Source: a bacterium (GTDB taxonomy: Bacteria; JAMCPX01). Taken from it: a stretch of DNA of 12,777 nt. The notes under the pieces were generated by a model. That model ran no database searches. It was not told where the DNA came from and worked only from the letters and a program-made list of their open reading frames with translations. The stretch is taken from assembly GCA_021787655.1 (NCBI GenBank), contig JAJYLM010000053.1, positions 1 to 12,777 of the forward strand, read 5' to 3'. The position numbers and the translations under genes are program-made. Shown piece by piece: positions 7,065 through 12,777 of this stretch. Within the stretch, counting starts at the first letter, position 1. Each line of letters begins with the position of its first letter.

Positions 7065-7212
7065 GAAGAGATCCCGTCCGGCGGGAATACGGTCCGCAGC
7101 CGCGATGGACGATCCGTCCCGCCGTGCAAGCGTCCGGCATTGCTCCACGCCGTATTCCTGCAGCGTAACATTCTTTTCCCCACTAAGGATACTGCAGAAG
7201 TCATTCAGGACA

Positions 7213-8214
7213 TTACCACGGAATAAATTGGTACAATTTTGCAAACATTTCGTAGACTTCAACCCAGTGCTGAAAGTCCTCGGGACTCCGCATGTGTGCC
7301 CGCTTGTTGACCATCACCCAGCTCATATGTGCAGCGCCGTCCTTGCACGTTGCGCAGTCACGGGTTGCCGAAGTACAGCACCGGTGCATTGTCTTGAGGT
7401 CAGCACCCCAGCGTATGAACCGTATGAGACGCTTGGGCTGCGGTTCCCTGGTATCCATGGGCTCGGTTACGGAAGGGCATTCCATCCATCCCCATGTCCG
7501 GTCCAGCATCTTCCCGCTGGTTATTATTTTATGGTAGTATTTGCTGGATATGACGGTGTCACTGTACCGATCGAGCATGTCGTCCATCTCGCCGTGCACC
7601 CGGTTGAGCAGCCCGGGCGTCCACACGAACCCTTCCACGTCCTCATCATTCGAAAACAACTGGAGGTGGACCTTCAAGCCGGCATCACGGATCTTCTTGA
7701 TGACCCGCTCGATCGTACCGGTTCCTACCTGCTTCGGCGTTATCGTGTACAGGTAATAGGTATGGGGATCACCCCGGTAGTTCTTCAGGGATATACCGAA
7801 CGTATTTCTTCCTCGAAGCGTCTCCTCCTCATGCTCGTCGCCCCACAGGGATATGCCGATCATCATGTCCGGAAAGCGGTCGCGGGGTACTTTGATGAGG
7901 CCGTTCGTTGCACAGTACGTCGGGATACGTTTGTAGAATGCCTCGATCCTGTCGAGATAGAGGGTCGGTTCGCCTCCGATCAGGATTGCCAGGTTGACAC
8001 CCCGTGCCTTTTCCTTCTCGACAAAATCTTCCCAGTGCGCGAGATCCTTTTCTTCCTCGACCCGGTGCTCATCGGATGAAAAAAAGAAACATCCCTTGCA
8101 CCTCAGGTTGCACTTGTTCGTCATATCGTAGATGGAACTGCGAATATTCAGATTTGCGATTGCGTTATACCGCTTTTTCCAATCACCGCTGAGCAGTGTA
8201 CTTACCGTATACAT
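7213..8214 (-). CDS. Radical SAM enzyme with C-terminal cysteine cluster (333 aa)
   Basis: The SAM-binding [4Fe-4S] motif CxxxCxxC is C35-NLR-C39-KG-C42, and the GGEP motif that contacts SAM is at residues 80-83, followed by strand GISLWG typical of the TIM-barrel core. The C-terminal part has CC-x6-C-xx-C (C279, C280, C287, C290), which may hold an auxiliary iron-sulfur cluster. The enzyme would generate a 5'-deoxyadenosyl radical in the anaerobic cytoplasm; its substrate is unknown, but its position next to ketosynthases suggests an acyl chain or lipid. It is a paralogue of the gene just upstream: both have a YDMxxxCNxRCxGC opening, a WG strand and the same C-terminal cysteine arrangement. 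AGGAGAAGG lies 8 nt before the ATG. It is not recognisable as MoaA, PqqE, HemN or another named family; a peptide-modifying (SPASM-like) role cannot be excluded. Confidence 0.88.
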   Translation of the reverse strand: MYTVSTLLSGDWKKRYNAIANLNIRSSIYDMTNKCNLRCKGCFFFSSDEHRVEEEKDLAHWEDFVEKEKARGVNLAILIGGEPTLYLDRIEAFYKRIPTYCATNGLIKVPRDRFPDMMIGISLWGDEHEEETLRGRNTFGISLKNYRGDPHTYYLYTITPKQVGTGTIERVIKKIRDAGLKVHLQLFSNDEDVEGFVWTPGLLNRVHGEMDDMLDRYSDTVISSKYYHKIITSGKMLDRTWGWMECPSVTEPMDTREPQPKRLIRFIRWGADLKTMHRCCTSATRDCATCKDGAAHMSWVMVNKRAHMRSPEDFQHWVEVYEMFAKLYQFIPW

Positions 8215-8264
8215 CTGCGATCCCTTCTCCTGCTACTATAAAAGGTACGAATCCTTCCCTGCAT
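8202..8264 (-). CDS. Possible 20-residue leader peptide ahead of the radical SAM gene
   Basis: An ATG at 8264 follows GGAGGAG with 3 nt between (5 nt after GGAGG), one of the strongest ribosome binding sites in the window, and opens a 20-codon frame ending in TAA at 8202-8204, 13 nt inside the next radical SAM gene. The peptide is basic, with seven Arg and one Cys, and resembles no family known to me. It could be a translated leader that couples translation, a very short product, or chance. Confidence 0.2.
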   Translation of the reverse strand: MQGRIRTFYSSRRRDRRCIR

Positions 8265-8331
8265 GAGCTCCTCCGTATAGGTTCGTTGTTTTTTTAAAGG
8301 AAAATATTCCACTATCCCGCACAATGATTTT

Positions 8332-9423
8332 CTATGAAAGTTCCGGAGGCTGTTCAATATGGGAACAAAGATTTTCACCCTTCTCGTATCCTTTCACCCA
8401 GACCGCCAGATACGTGTCTACATAGTCAAGCCATGATTTAAAAATCTCAGGATTGTAGGTATGCCTGTTGAGTTTTGATGTAACGATCGAACTGCCAGCA
8501 GCATAATGCCTGCAGTCAGCACACTCCGTATCAGGAACACAGCACGCTGCACCCCTGTCCCAGGTAAGATCCGTTCTGTACTGACGGAACGACCTTCCGA
8601 GGCCAAAAGCGACCGATGGATTCATGCGTGGATACGGGCACGAAAACAACTGGTACAGGCTTTTGGTATGCGTATGGACAACTGCATTATAATGCGAAAA
8701 CAACACAGATTCCGGATACCGCTCCATAACATCGACAATGGCTGTGCGGGTTTTGCCGAGGGTTTCCCCTGTATGGGAAAGTCCGCCGGAATAGTTGACG
8801 GGTGATGAAAACATGTTGAACGTAATCTTGCAGTTGTTCCCGGCAAGCATTTCGGCAACCTCATGGACTTCATCGATGTTATCCTTGCAAAAGGTATACA
8901 CGAAGACAGCACGGGGATCCCCGGCATAATTCTCTATCTGCTTCCTGAGAAGGTTCTTTGCTTTCCGCACCCTGAAGCTCGTTGTGTCATTCCCCCAGAC
9001 CGAAATATGTATTTTATAACCAACAGACTCGGGAATACGCCTGAGGCCGTTTGTGGCAATACATCCCAGCGGTATTTCTTCGTAGCACGCTTGAAGCAGA
9101 TCGGGCACCAGTGAAGGTTCTGCACCGGCGAGCACCACAAACGTAATGCCCCGTTCTTTTTCCTTGTGGAAAAGTTCGCTCCATGCCCGTGGATCAAGGT
9201 TTTCATGGGTAAACTGTTTTTCACCGTTATAATAGTAGCAACCGTCGCAGCGCATATTGCAGCGGGTTGCCATATCGTAGGTCGATTCCCTTAAAAAAAA
9301 GAATTTTCTGACCTTCTCCCACCGCTGTTTGACACGTATATCCTCAAGAAGATCTGAAAACTGCCATTCTTTTGAAACGGACATTCTTTCGGAAAGCTGC
9401 ACAACTGTATTATTAAGGCTCAT
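8332..9423 (-). CDS. Radical SAM enzyme, paralogue of the downstream gene (363 aa)
   Basis: The cluster-binding motif is C55-NMR-C59-DG-C62, and the SAM-contacting GGEP motif appears as GAEP (residues 100-103). A core strand HISVWG matches GISLWG of the neighbour, and the C-terminal CC-x5-C-xx-C (C294, C295, C301, C304) matches the neighbour's cysteine cluster with one residue less in the loop. The two are clearly tandem paralogues that have diverged, so they may catalyse successive steps or form a heterodimer. The reaction is not identifiable from sequence; the chemistry would be a 5'-deoxyadenosyl-radical hydrogen abstraction. No good ribosome binding site stands before the ATG at 9423; a small hairpin ends 11 nt upstream, and ATG at codon 14 is another possible start. 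The 117-nt gap to the downstream gene may contain a short leader frame. Confidence 0.87.
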   Translation of the reverse strand: MSLNNTVVQLSERMSVSKEWQFSDLLEDIRVKQRWEKVRKFFFLRESTYDMATRCNMRCDGCYYYNGEKQFTHENLDPRAWSELFHKEKERGITFVVLAGAEPSLVPDLLQACYEEIPLGCIATNGLRRIPESVGYKIHISVWGNDTTSFRVRKAKNLLRKQIENYAGDPRAVFVYTFCKDNIDEVHEVAEMLAGNNCKITFNMFSSPVNYSGGLSHTGETLGKTRTAIVDVMERYPESVLFSHYNAVVHTHTKSLYQLFSCPYPRMNPSVAFGLGRSFRQYRTDLTWDRGAACCVPDTECADCRHYAAGSSIVTSKLNRHTYNPEIFKSWLDYVDTYLAVWVKGYEKGENLCSHIEQPPELS

Positions 9424-9434
9424 AATGGTTCTGT

Positions 9435-9451
9435 ATCCCTTTTTAAGGGAT
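9435..9451. other. Small hairpin in the leader of the first radical SAM gene
   Basis: ATCCCTT-TTT-AAGGGAT forms a 7-bp stem with a 3-nt loop, 11 nt before the minus-strand ATG at 9423. On the minus-strand RNA the only purine-rich, ribosome-binding-like segment (AAGGGA) would be part of the stem, so the hairpin could restrain translation. A TTGACA at 9475-9470 (minus strand) lies just upstream but has no well-spaced -10 box. Confidence 0.35.
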
Positions 9452-9507
9452 TACATATCTTGCAGTAACTGTCAAGACTTTGTAATCGTTGCAACTAAGC
9501 AAAAACG

Positions 9508-10257
9508 CTATGGCTGCAGTACATTGATCACGGCATGTCCGCGCAGTATCAGCGCGTTGTGTACCTCGATAAACCATGAAAGGCTCGGTGCGTTCATGCC
9601 AAAGTCTTTAAACCCTGCATGTATGACCGTTGACAGGGAAAATGTCGAAGCCCCTGTCCTCACAAAAGATACTGCTGTGTCAAAATCCTTTGACCCGCCG
9701 GTTACCGTCAGCTTTCCCATAACGTGAATCTCCCCAGTATCGCTGTGCAGTGCATTGAGAATGTCTTTTTTGAGCTGGCCGTCTGCAAGAAATTTTTCAT
9801 CACCAACCTGGATTGTCATGGGATCGTCATTCCGGGCAGGTGCTGTCATGGTAACCGTCAAATTCTGAAGGCTTGTCTTCAGAAGCATCGTATTCTGATC
9901 GGCAGGATGCAGCACACGTGCAACCGGCGCTCCATCGATCGTGAGCAAATCAAAGGTAATTTCCGGGTATTGTGAAGCTTTCAGGTACAGCGTTTTCACA
10001 GACCAGTCCCGCATCGGCCGGTCTGTTTTAAAACCTGCCCCTGAGATCAGGAGCTTCGCCTGTAATGTTCCCTGAGACGGAGCTATCTCGAGAATAATAT
10101 CTTTATTGCGTCCGATGATCGTCTGCATCGAAGATCCAAGATGTGTCTCGTGCGCCTCATAGGAGACAGTGGCATCGTTAATCCTGAATGTTACTGAAGA
10201 ATTCTGGGGAGCAGCCACCAGCATTGCATGAAGTACTATACCAGCAATAAGCATCAT
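9508..10257 (-). CDS. YceI-like periplasmic lipid-binding protein (249 aa)
   Basis: The N-terminus is hydrophobic (MMLIAGIVLHAMLVAAP), like a short signal peptide with cleavage near VAA/AP, so export to the periplasm is likely. The body has YceI-type features: a G-F-K-T-D-x-x-MRDW stretch followed by KASQYPEITF (RDxxLxxxxYPxITF in YceI), then GKLTVTGGSKDFDTAVSF, and a C-terminal FKDFGMNAPSLSWFIEVHN ending in beta strands. About 60 extra residues seem inserted between the two halves. YceI proteins are lipocalin-like barrels that bind polyprenyl or fatty-acid-derived amphiphiles, which fits transport or sequestration of a hydrophobic product. It is the first gene of the minus-strand operon, with an AAGGAGGT ribosome binding site 7 nt before the ATG and a strong promoter further upstream. 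Family assignment is by pattern, so moderate. Confidence 0.68.
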   Translation of the reverse strand: MMLIAGIVLHAMLVAAPQNSSVTFRINDATVSYEAHETHLGSSMQTIIGRNKDIILEIAPSQGTLQAKLLISGAGFKTDRPMRDWSVKTLYLKASQYPEITFDLLTIDGAPVARVLHPADQNTMLLKTSLQNLTVTMTAPARNDDPMTIQVGDEKFLADGQLKKDILNALHSDTGEIHVMGKLTVTGGSKDFDTAVSFVRTGASTFSLSTVIHAGFKDFGMNAPSLSWFIEVHNALILRGHAVINVLQP

Positions 10258-10295
10258 CGTACCTACCTCCTTTTAAACTGTTTGTCCCGGTTAAA

Positions 10296-10323
10296 ATTAT
10301 ATAGGCTATCAGGAAGAAGTCAA
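10296..10323 (-). promoter_or_regulatory. Sigma-70-type promoter for the minus-strand operon
   Basis: On the minus strand TTGACT (10323-10318) and a perfect TATAAT (10301-10296) are separated by 16 nt, which places the start of transcription near 10289, about 30 nt before the YceI-like gene. It is the best-matching promoter in the window and probably drives the whole operon down to the DH-PPTase gene. Confidence 0.7.
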
Positions 10324-10350
10324 GCCCACCCTGCTGTTCGGAAACCATGC

Positions 10351-10378
10351 TTGACACGACATTTTTTAATGATACAAC
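10351..10378 (+). promoter_or_regulatory. Sigma-70-type promoter for the B12-radical SAM gene
   Basis: TTGACA (10351-10356) and TACAAC (10373-10378) are separated by 16 nt. The two -35 boxes of the divergent promoters lie only 27 nt apart, so the promoters are likely to be controlled together. Confidence 0.55.
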
Positions 10379-10410
10379 GGCACAGACATTGAACAGGACT
10401 TGCATGTTGT

Positions 10411-10431
10411 TTCAAAATACGCTATTTTGAA
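10411..10431. promoter_or_regulatory. 21-bp palindrome, possible operator
   Basis: TTCAAAATA-CGC-TATTTTGAA is a perfect 9-bp inverted repeat with a 3-nt centre, about 30 nt downstream of the -10 box of the plus-strand promoter and 42 nt before the ATG. The symmetry and AT-rich arms are like binding sites for dimeric repressors; it could also form an RNA hairpin in the leader. No regulator gene lies in the window. Confidence 0.5.
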
Positions 10432-10473
10432 TTGTTTTAAAATAAAAAAACACAGGACAAGGAGCAGGATTCT

Positions 10474-11721
10474 ATGAAATTTCATTTGATCTTTCCGAAG
10501 TGGCCAAAACTTCCGGAACAAACACCATTTACTCTTCCTCCTCTGGGTATCATTACCGTGGCGGCGAGTCTGCCGGAATCCGTGCAGGCAAGTGTCTGTG
10601 ATGAAAATGTGCAGCCAATTGACTTCAACGGTGACTACGACGCCGTCGGTATTTCCATCATGCTGAGCTGCCAGGCACCGCGCGCCTACGAAGTTGCAGC
10701 AGAATTCAGAAAGCGCGGCAAACCCGTTATCCTCGGCGGTCTGCACGTTGCACTTCGCCCTGATGAAGCAATCCGGCATGCAGACAGCATTGTCATCGGA
10801 GAAGCTGAAGGCATTCTGGATCAGGTGATCAAGGATCTGCAGGACGGAACGCTCAAAAAATCCTACGCCATGTCCGGCTTTCCGGATATTTCAAAAATTC
10901 CGAATCCGCGGCGGGATTTGTACGATAAAAAGAAACACTATGTGTACAAAGGATGGGAACTGGTCGACCTTCTTCAGACGTCGAGGGGATGCAGGTTCAA
11001 CTGTTATCCGTGCTGTGTCCCGTATCTGGGCGGCCGTATGCACCGGATGCGTCCTATCGAACATGTCGTGTCTGACATGAAAAGCTCGTCGGATCTTTTG
11101 TTCATTGTGGACAACTCGCTGGAGCAGAATGTTGCATGGGAAAAAGAGGTGTTCCGTGCCATGGAGGGCATGGGCAAACGCTGGGTTTCTCACCCCATCT
11201 CTCCGGTACCCGAGGTTCTGAATCTGGCCCGAAAAGCGGGTTGCTGGTATGTCTATCACGCCATCTATACGATCTCAGACAAGATCAGGGACCGGATAAA
11301 GATGTTCCATGACTACGGTATCGGCGTGGAAGGAACTATCCTGCTGGGAATGGACGAGCATACGGAAGATTTTATCAAACGATTTGTCGATTTTCTGCTC
11401 ACCATAGAATTGGACCTTGCGGAATTCACGGTACTGACACCATTTCCGGGTACGCAGGTTTATGACCAGATGAAGTCGGAGGGCAGAATATTCGACGACG
11501 ACTGGAACCACTACAATGCGTCAACCGTTGTATTCCAGCCAAAACAGATGTCACCGGATACCCTGCAGAGGCTGTACTACGATGCGTGGAACAATTTTTA
11601 CAGGGATGAATCCCAATCCGTCAAGATGAGCAAGCTTTTTCTGCAGATTTACCGGGACAAACGAAACAACAATCCGAGACTCGGGGGAAAAAACATGCGT
11701 TCCCAGGCTGTTCAGCGATGA
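10474..11721 (+). CDS. B12-binding-domain radical SAM enzyme (415 aa)
   Basis: An N-terminal cobalamin-binding-like Rossmann domain (about residues 1-130) opens with a PPLGIITVAASLP segment and includes VILGGLHVALRPDEA, the usual pattern of B12-radical SAM proteins; no DxHxxG motif is seen, which is normal for the base-off-lacking members. The radical SAM core follows with TSRGCRFNCYPCC, where C173, C177 and C180 bind the [4Fe-4S] cluster. Later segments (GTILLGMDEHTEDF, LTPFPGTQVYDQM) are typical of the BchE/HpnJ-like class. These enzymes methylate unactivated carbons or cyclise and rearrange lipid and tetrapyrrole substrates. In this context an acyl-chain or lipid substrate is likely. A good ribosome binding site (AAGGAG, 10459-10464) lies 9 nt before the ATG. 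The gene is divergent from the YceI/radical SAM operon, and its base composition is more AT-rich than the ligase segment. Exact reaction unknown. Confidence 0.9.
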   Translation: MKFHLIFPKWPKLPEQTPFTLPPLGIITVAASLPESVQASVCDENVQPIDFNGDYDAVGISIMLSCQAPRAYEVAAEFRKRGKPVILGGLHVALRPDEAIRHADSIVIGEAEGILDQVIKDLQDGTLKKSYAMSGFPDISKIPNPRRDLYDKKKHYVYKGWELVDLLQTSRGCRFNCYPCCVPYLGGRMHRMRPIEHVVSDMKSSSDLLFIVDNSLEQNVAWEKEVFRAMEGMGKRWVSHPISPVPEVLNLARKAGCWYVYHAIYTISDKIRDRIKMFHDYGIGVEGTILLGMDEHTEDFIKRFVDFLLTIELDLAEFTVLTPFPGTQVYDQMKSEGRIFDDDWNHYNASTVVFQPKQMSPDTLQRLYYDAWNNFYRDESQSVKMSKLFLQIYRDKRNNNPRLGGKNMRSQAVQR

Positions 11722-11738
11722 GACAGGTTCATGGTAGC

Positions 11739-11767
11739 TTGACAACACGGTACATTTTTAATAAAAA
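11739..11767 (+). promoter_or_regulatory. Sigma-70-type promoter for the tandem ACP genes
   Basis: A perfect TTGACA (11739-11744) and TAAAAA (11762-11767) are spaced by 17 nt, giving a predicted start near 11774 and a 5' leader of about 30 nt. It lies 17 nt after the stop of the B12-radical SAM gene, so the ACP/ketosynthase unit has its own promoter. The ATTTTTAAT stretch between the boxes also occurs in the promoter of the preceding gene. Confidence 0.6.
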
Positions 11768-11772
11768 TTATC

Positions 11773-11792
11773 TATCGTTGCGTGTAACGATA
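11773..11792 (+). promoter_or_regulatory. Leader hairpin abutting the ACP ribosome binding site
   Basis: TATCGTT (11773-11779) pairs with AACGATA (11786-11792) around a 6-nt loop. It begins at the predicted transcription start and ends at the first base of the AAGGAGGT ribosome binding site (11792-11799). A 5'-terminal stem like this could stabilise the transcript, or the 20-bp inverted repeat could be an operator. Confidence 0.45.
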
Positions 11793-11803
11793 AGGAGGTA
11801 ATG

Positions 11804-12109
11804 ATGATAACAAATACGAAAGACATGACAGTCAAAGATCTTCAGAGGAGGGTATCCGAGATATTCATCGACGAACTCAAACTCGAAGACGTTACTCCGG
11901 AGACACTTGATCCGGAAATGCATCTGATGGAGGAATTGGGTATCGACAGCATGGATCTGATAACCGTCGTTCTCGTCCTGAAGGACGAGTTTTCCGTTAA
12001 TATCGCAGAAGCTGATTATCCCAAACTCACCAATATCAGGCTGATTTCAGAATACATTAAGGAGAAAATCGAACATGGTAGACTCGCAGACCGAAAAGTC
12101 GCAAGCTGA
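11804..12109 (+). CDS. Acyl carrier protein (101 aa)
   Basis: A complete ACP with the phosphopantetheine site LGIDSMDLI at S49, preceded by a four-helix-bundle first helix (VKDLQRRVSEIFIDELKL) and followed by an acidic recognition helix (VVLVLKDEFSVNI). It carries growing acyl chains in the cytoplasm after activation by a PPTase, presumably the fused one in this locus. Two ATG codons lie in frame at 11801 and 11804; the second was chosen because it lies 5 nt after AAGGAGG, whereas the first is only 2 nt away. The last 35 nt overlap the next ACP gene. The C-terminal tail (HGRLADRKVAS) extends past the normal domain because of that overlap. It differs clearly from the other two ACPs, so each may carry a different intermediate or talk to a different enzyme. 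Confidence 0.9.
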   Translation: MITNTKDMTVKDLQRRVSEIFIDELKLEDVTPETLDPEMHLMEELGIDSMDLITVVLVLKDEFSVNIAEADYPKLTNIRLISEYIKEKIEHGRLADRKVAS

Positions 12110-12395
12110 GACGTTGCCTGCCGACAAAGTATCCGTCGAAAAATTAATCGACGACCTCAAGAAAAAGGTTCTTGACCTCCTTAATATCCGGGACATCCGT
12201 CCTGAGGAAATCGACAACGATGCTCCGCTCGTCGGCAATGAACTCGGGATGGATTCTATCGACATCCTTGAACTTGTTACCGTTATCGAAAAAGATTACG
12301 GGGTAAAAATAGACAATAAGGAGTTAGGAGAAAAGGTATTTGCTTCATTCAATGCGCTGGCACGCTACCTTCATGATAACAGTACCTTAGTTTGA
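12075..12395 (+). CDS. Acyl carrier protein with extended N-terminus (106 aa)
   Basis: The attachment motif is LGMDSIDIL with the phosphopantetheine serine at S61, and the following VTVIEKDYGVKI and FASFNALARYLHD match ACP helices 2-4. A charged N-terminal extension of about 20 residues precedes the first helix. The gene starts inside the preceding ACP gene (35-nt overlap, different frame), with AAGGAG at 12059-12064 as ribosome binding site 10 nt before the ATG. Tandem overlapping ACPs followed at once by a ketosynthase are typical of aryl-polyene and related type II systems. Likely a carrier for chain extension in the same pathway. Confidence 0.9.
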   Translation: MVDSQTEKSQAETLPADKVSVEKLIDDLKKKVLDLLNIRDIRPEEIDNDAPLVGNELGMDSIDILELVTVIEKDYGVKIDNKELGEKVFASFNALARYLHDNSTLV

Positions 12396-12405
12396 TGTGT
12401 ACCAG

Positions 12406-12777
12406 ATGCCATTGCAGGGTATTTTTATCACAGGATTGGGTATCATCAGCCCCTTGGGAAGGGGCCGCACCGCAACACTCCAGGCAATAAAGACCGCAGC
12501 GTCAGGAATCCGCACAACCAATATATTCGGGGTGAGCGCCGATCAGGAAGTACCGGTCGCACCAGTCGATATACCCGTCGAATCAGAGGACAGCGTTCCC
12601 CGGACCCACGCCCTTGCACTTGCCGCAGCACGCGATGCAGTGCAAGGTAAACAGCGTGCCCCTGATGCCATCGTCATTGGCGTTACGACCGGCGGCATGC
12701 CGAAAACCGAGGTAGCACTCAGGGAAAAGAACACGGTTCCGGAAACCTACGCATACCACGGTGCAGGAACAGTGGCG
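12406..12777 (+). CDS. Beta-ketoacyl synthase, N-terminal part (runs off the window)
   Basis: The first 124 codons of a third ketosynthase are present. The N-terminus IFITGLGIISPLGRG is the standard first strand and loop of FabF-type condensing enzymes, and AIVIGVTTGGMP corresponds to the strand near the start of the thiolase-fold core. The segment between is shorter than in the two other ketosynthases here, as in ApeC/ApeO-like or chain-length-factor proteins. The catalytic Cys and His residues lie beyond the window, so it cannot be said whether it is active. The ATG at 12406 lies 10 nt after the ACP stop; a GTG at 12397 in frame is an alternative. No ribosome binding site is evident, which suggests coupling to the ACP gene. 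Confidence 0.85.
   Translation, partial: MPLQGIFITGLGIISPLGRGRTATLQAIKTAASGIRTTNIFGVSADQEVPVAPVDIPVESEDSVPRTHALALAAARDAVQGKQRAPDAIVIGVTTGGMPKTEVALREKNTVPETYAYHGAGTVA

Noticed and set aside
6799..8079. Long plus-strand open frame (426 codons) opposite the second ketosynthase and radical SAM gene
   Set aside because: It is antisense to two genes with clear catalytic motifs, has no recognisable domain and is rich in His, Pro, Arg and Cys in the way typical of frames opposite GC-rich coding sequence.
9470..9475. TTGACA on the minus strand as a promoter for the first radical SAM gene
   Set aside because: The nearest -10-like sequence (TGTAAT) is only 14 nt away, too close for a normal sigma-70 promoter.
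1..12777. CRISPR arrays, tRNA or rRNA genes, integrase or transposase genes
   Set aside because: No spaced direct repeats, no tRNA cloverleaf and no transposase or integrase motifs were found in any frame examined.

Overview
This window is the interior of a type II (discrete-protein) fatty-acid/polyketide-like biosynthetic locus that also carries three radical SAM genes. No tRNA, rRNA, CRISPR array or intact transposase gene is visible, and no gap without a gene exceeds about 220 bases. The host is most likely a Gram-negative bacterium: there is a YceI-like protein with a signal peptide, the promoters look like sigma-70 sites, and the ribosome binding sites are strong AGGAGG types. Three oxygen-sensitive radical SAM enzymes, moderate GC and short palindromic dispersed repeats would fit an anaerobic Desulfobacterota, Nitrospirota or similar lineage, but the sequence does not settle the taxon.

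Layout. (1) Bases 2-2358, plus strand: a tightly packed operon segment with the 3' end of an acyl carrier protein (ACP) gene, two small hotdog-fold proteins resembling the ApeI and ApeP dehydratases of aryl-polyene clusters, and an AMP-forming acyl/aryl ligase. The last three genes are joined by ATGA start/stop overlaps. (2) Bases 2355-2564: a convergent intergenic region with a perfect 28-bp palindrome, a second degenerate inverted repeat and a nested foldback. (3) Bases 2565-10257, minus strand, transcribed from about 10290 downward: a YceI-like periplasmic protein, two paralogous radical SAM enzymes, two ketosynthases that both keep their catalytic residues, a YbgC-like thioesterase and an unusual dehydratase-phosphopantetheinyl transferase (DH-PPTase) fusion. 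(4) Bases 10258-10473: a divergent control region with back-to-back promoters and a 21-bp palindrome. (5) Bases 10474-12777, plus strand: a B12-binding radical SAM enzyme, then a separate promoter driving two overlapping ACP genes and a third ketosynthase cut by the window edge.

Working model (inference). The AMP ligase activates a carboxylic-acid starter and loads it on an ACP. The PPTase domain arms the ACPs. Ketosynthases extend the chain, and the hotdog proteins and the DH domain dehydrate it, giving a polyene or polyunsaturated acyl chain. The YbgC-like thioesterase could edit or release it. The three radical SAM enzymes would then modify the chain or a lipid made from it, and the YceI-like protein may bind or carry the hydrophobic product in the periplasm. 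The gene set resembles aryl-polyene clusters but differs by the DH-PPTase fusion and the radical SAM enzymes. Type II FAS genes next to radical SAM genes also recall what has been proposed for ladderane lipids. No ketoreductase, acyltransferase, glycosyltransferase or exporter lies in the window, so the locus probably continues on both sides.
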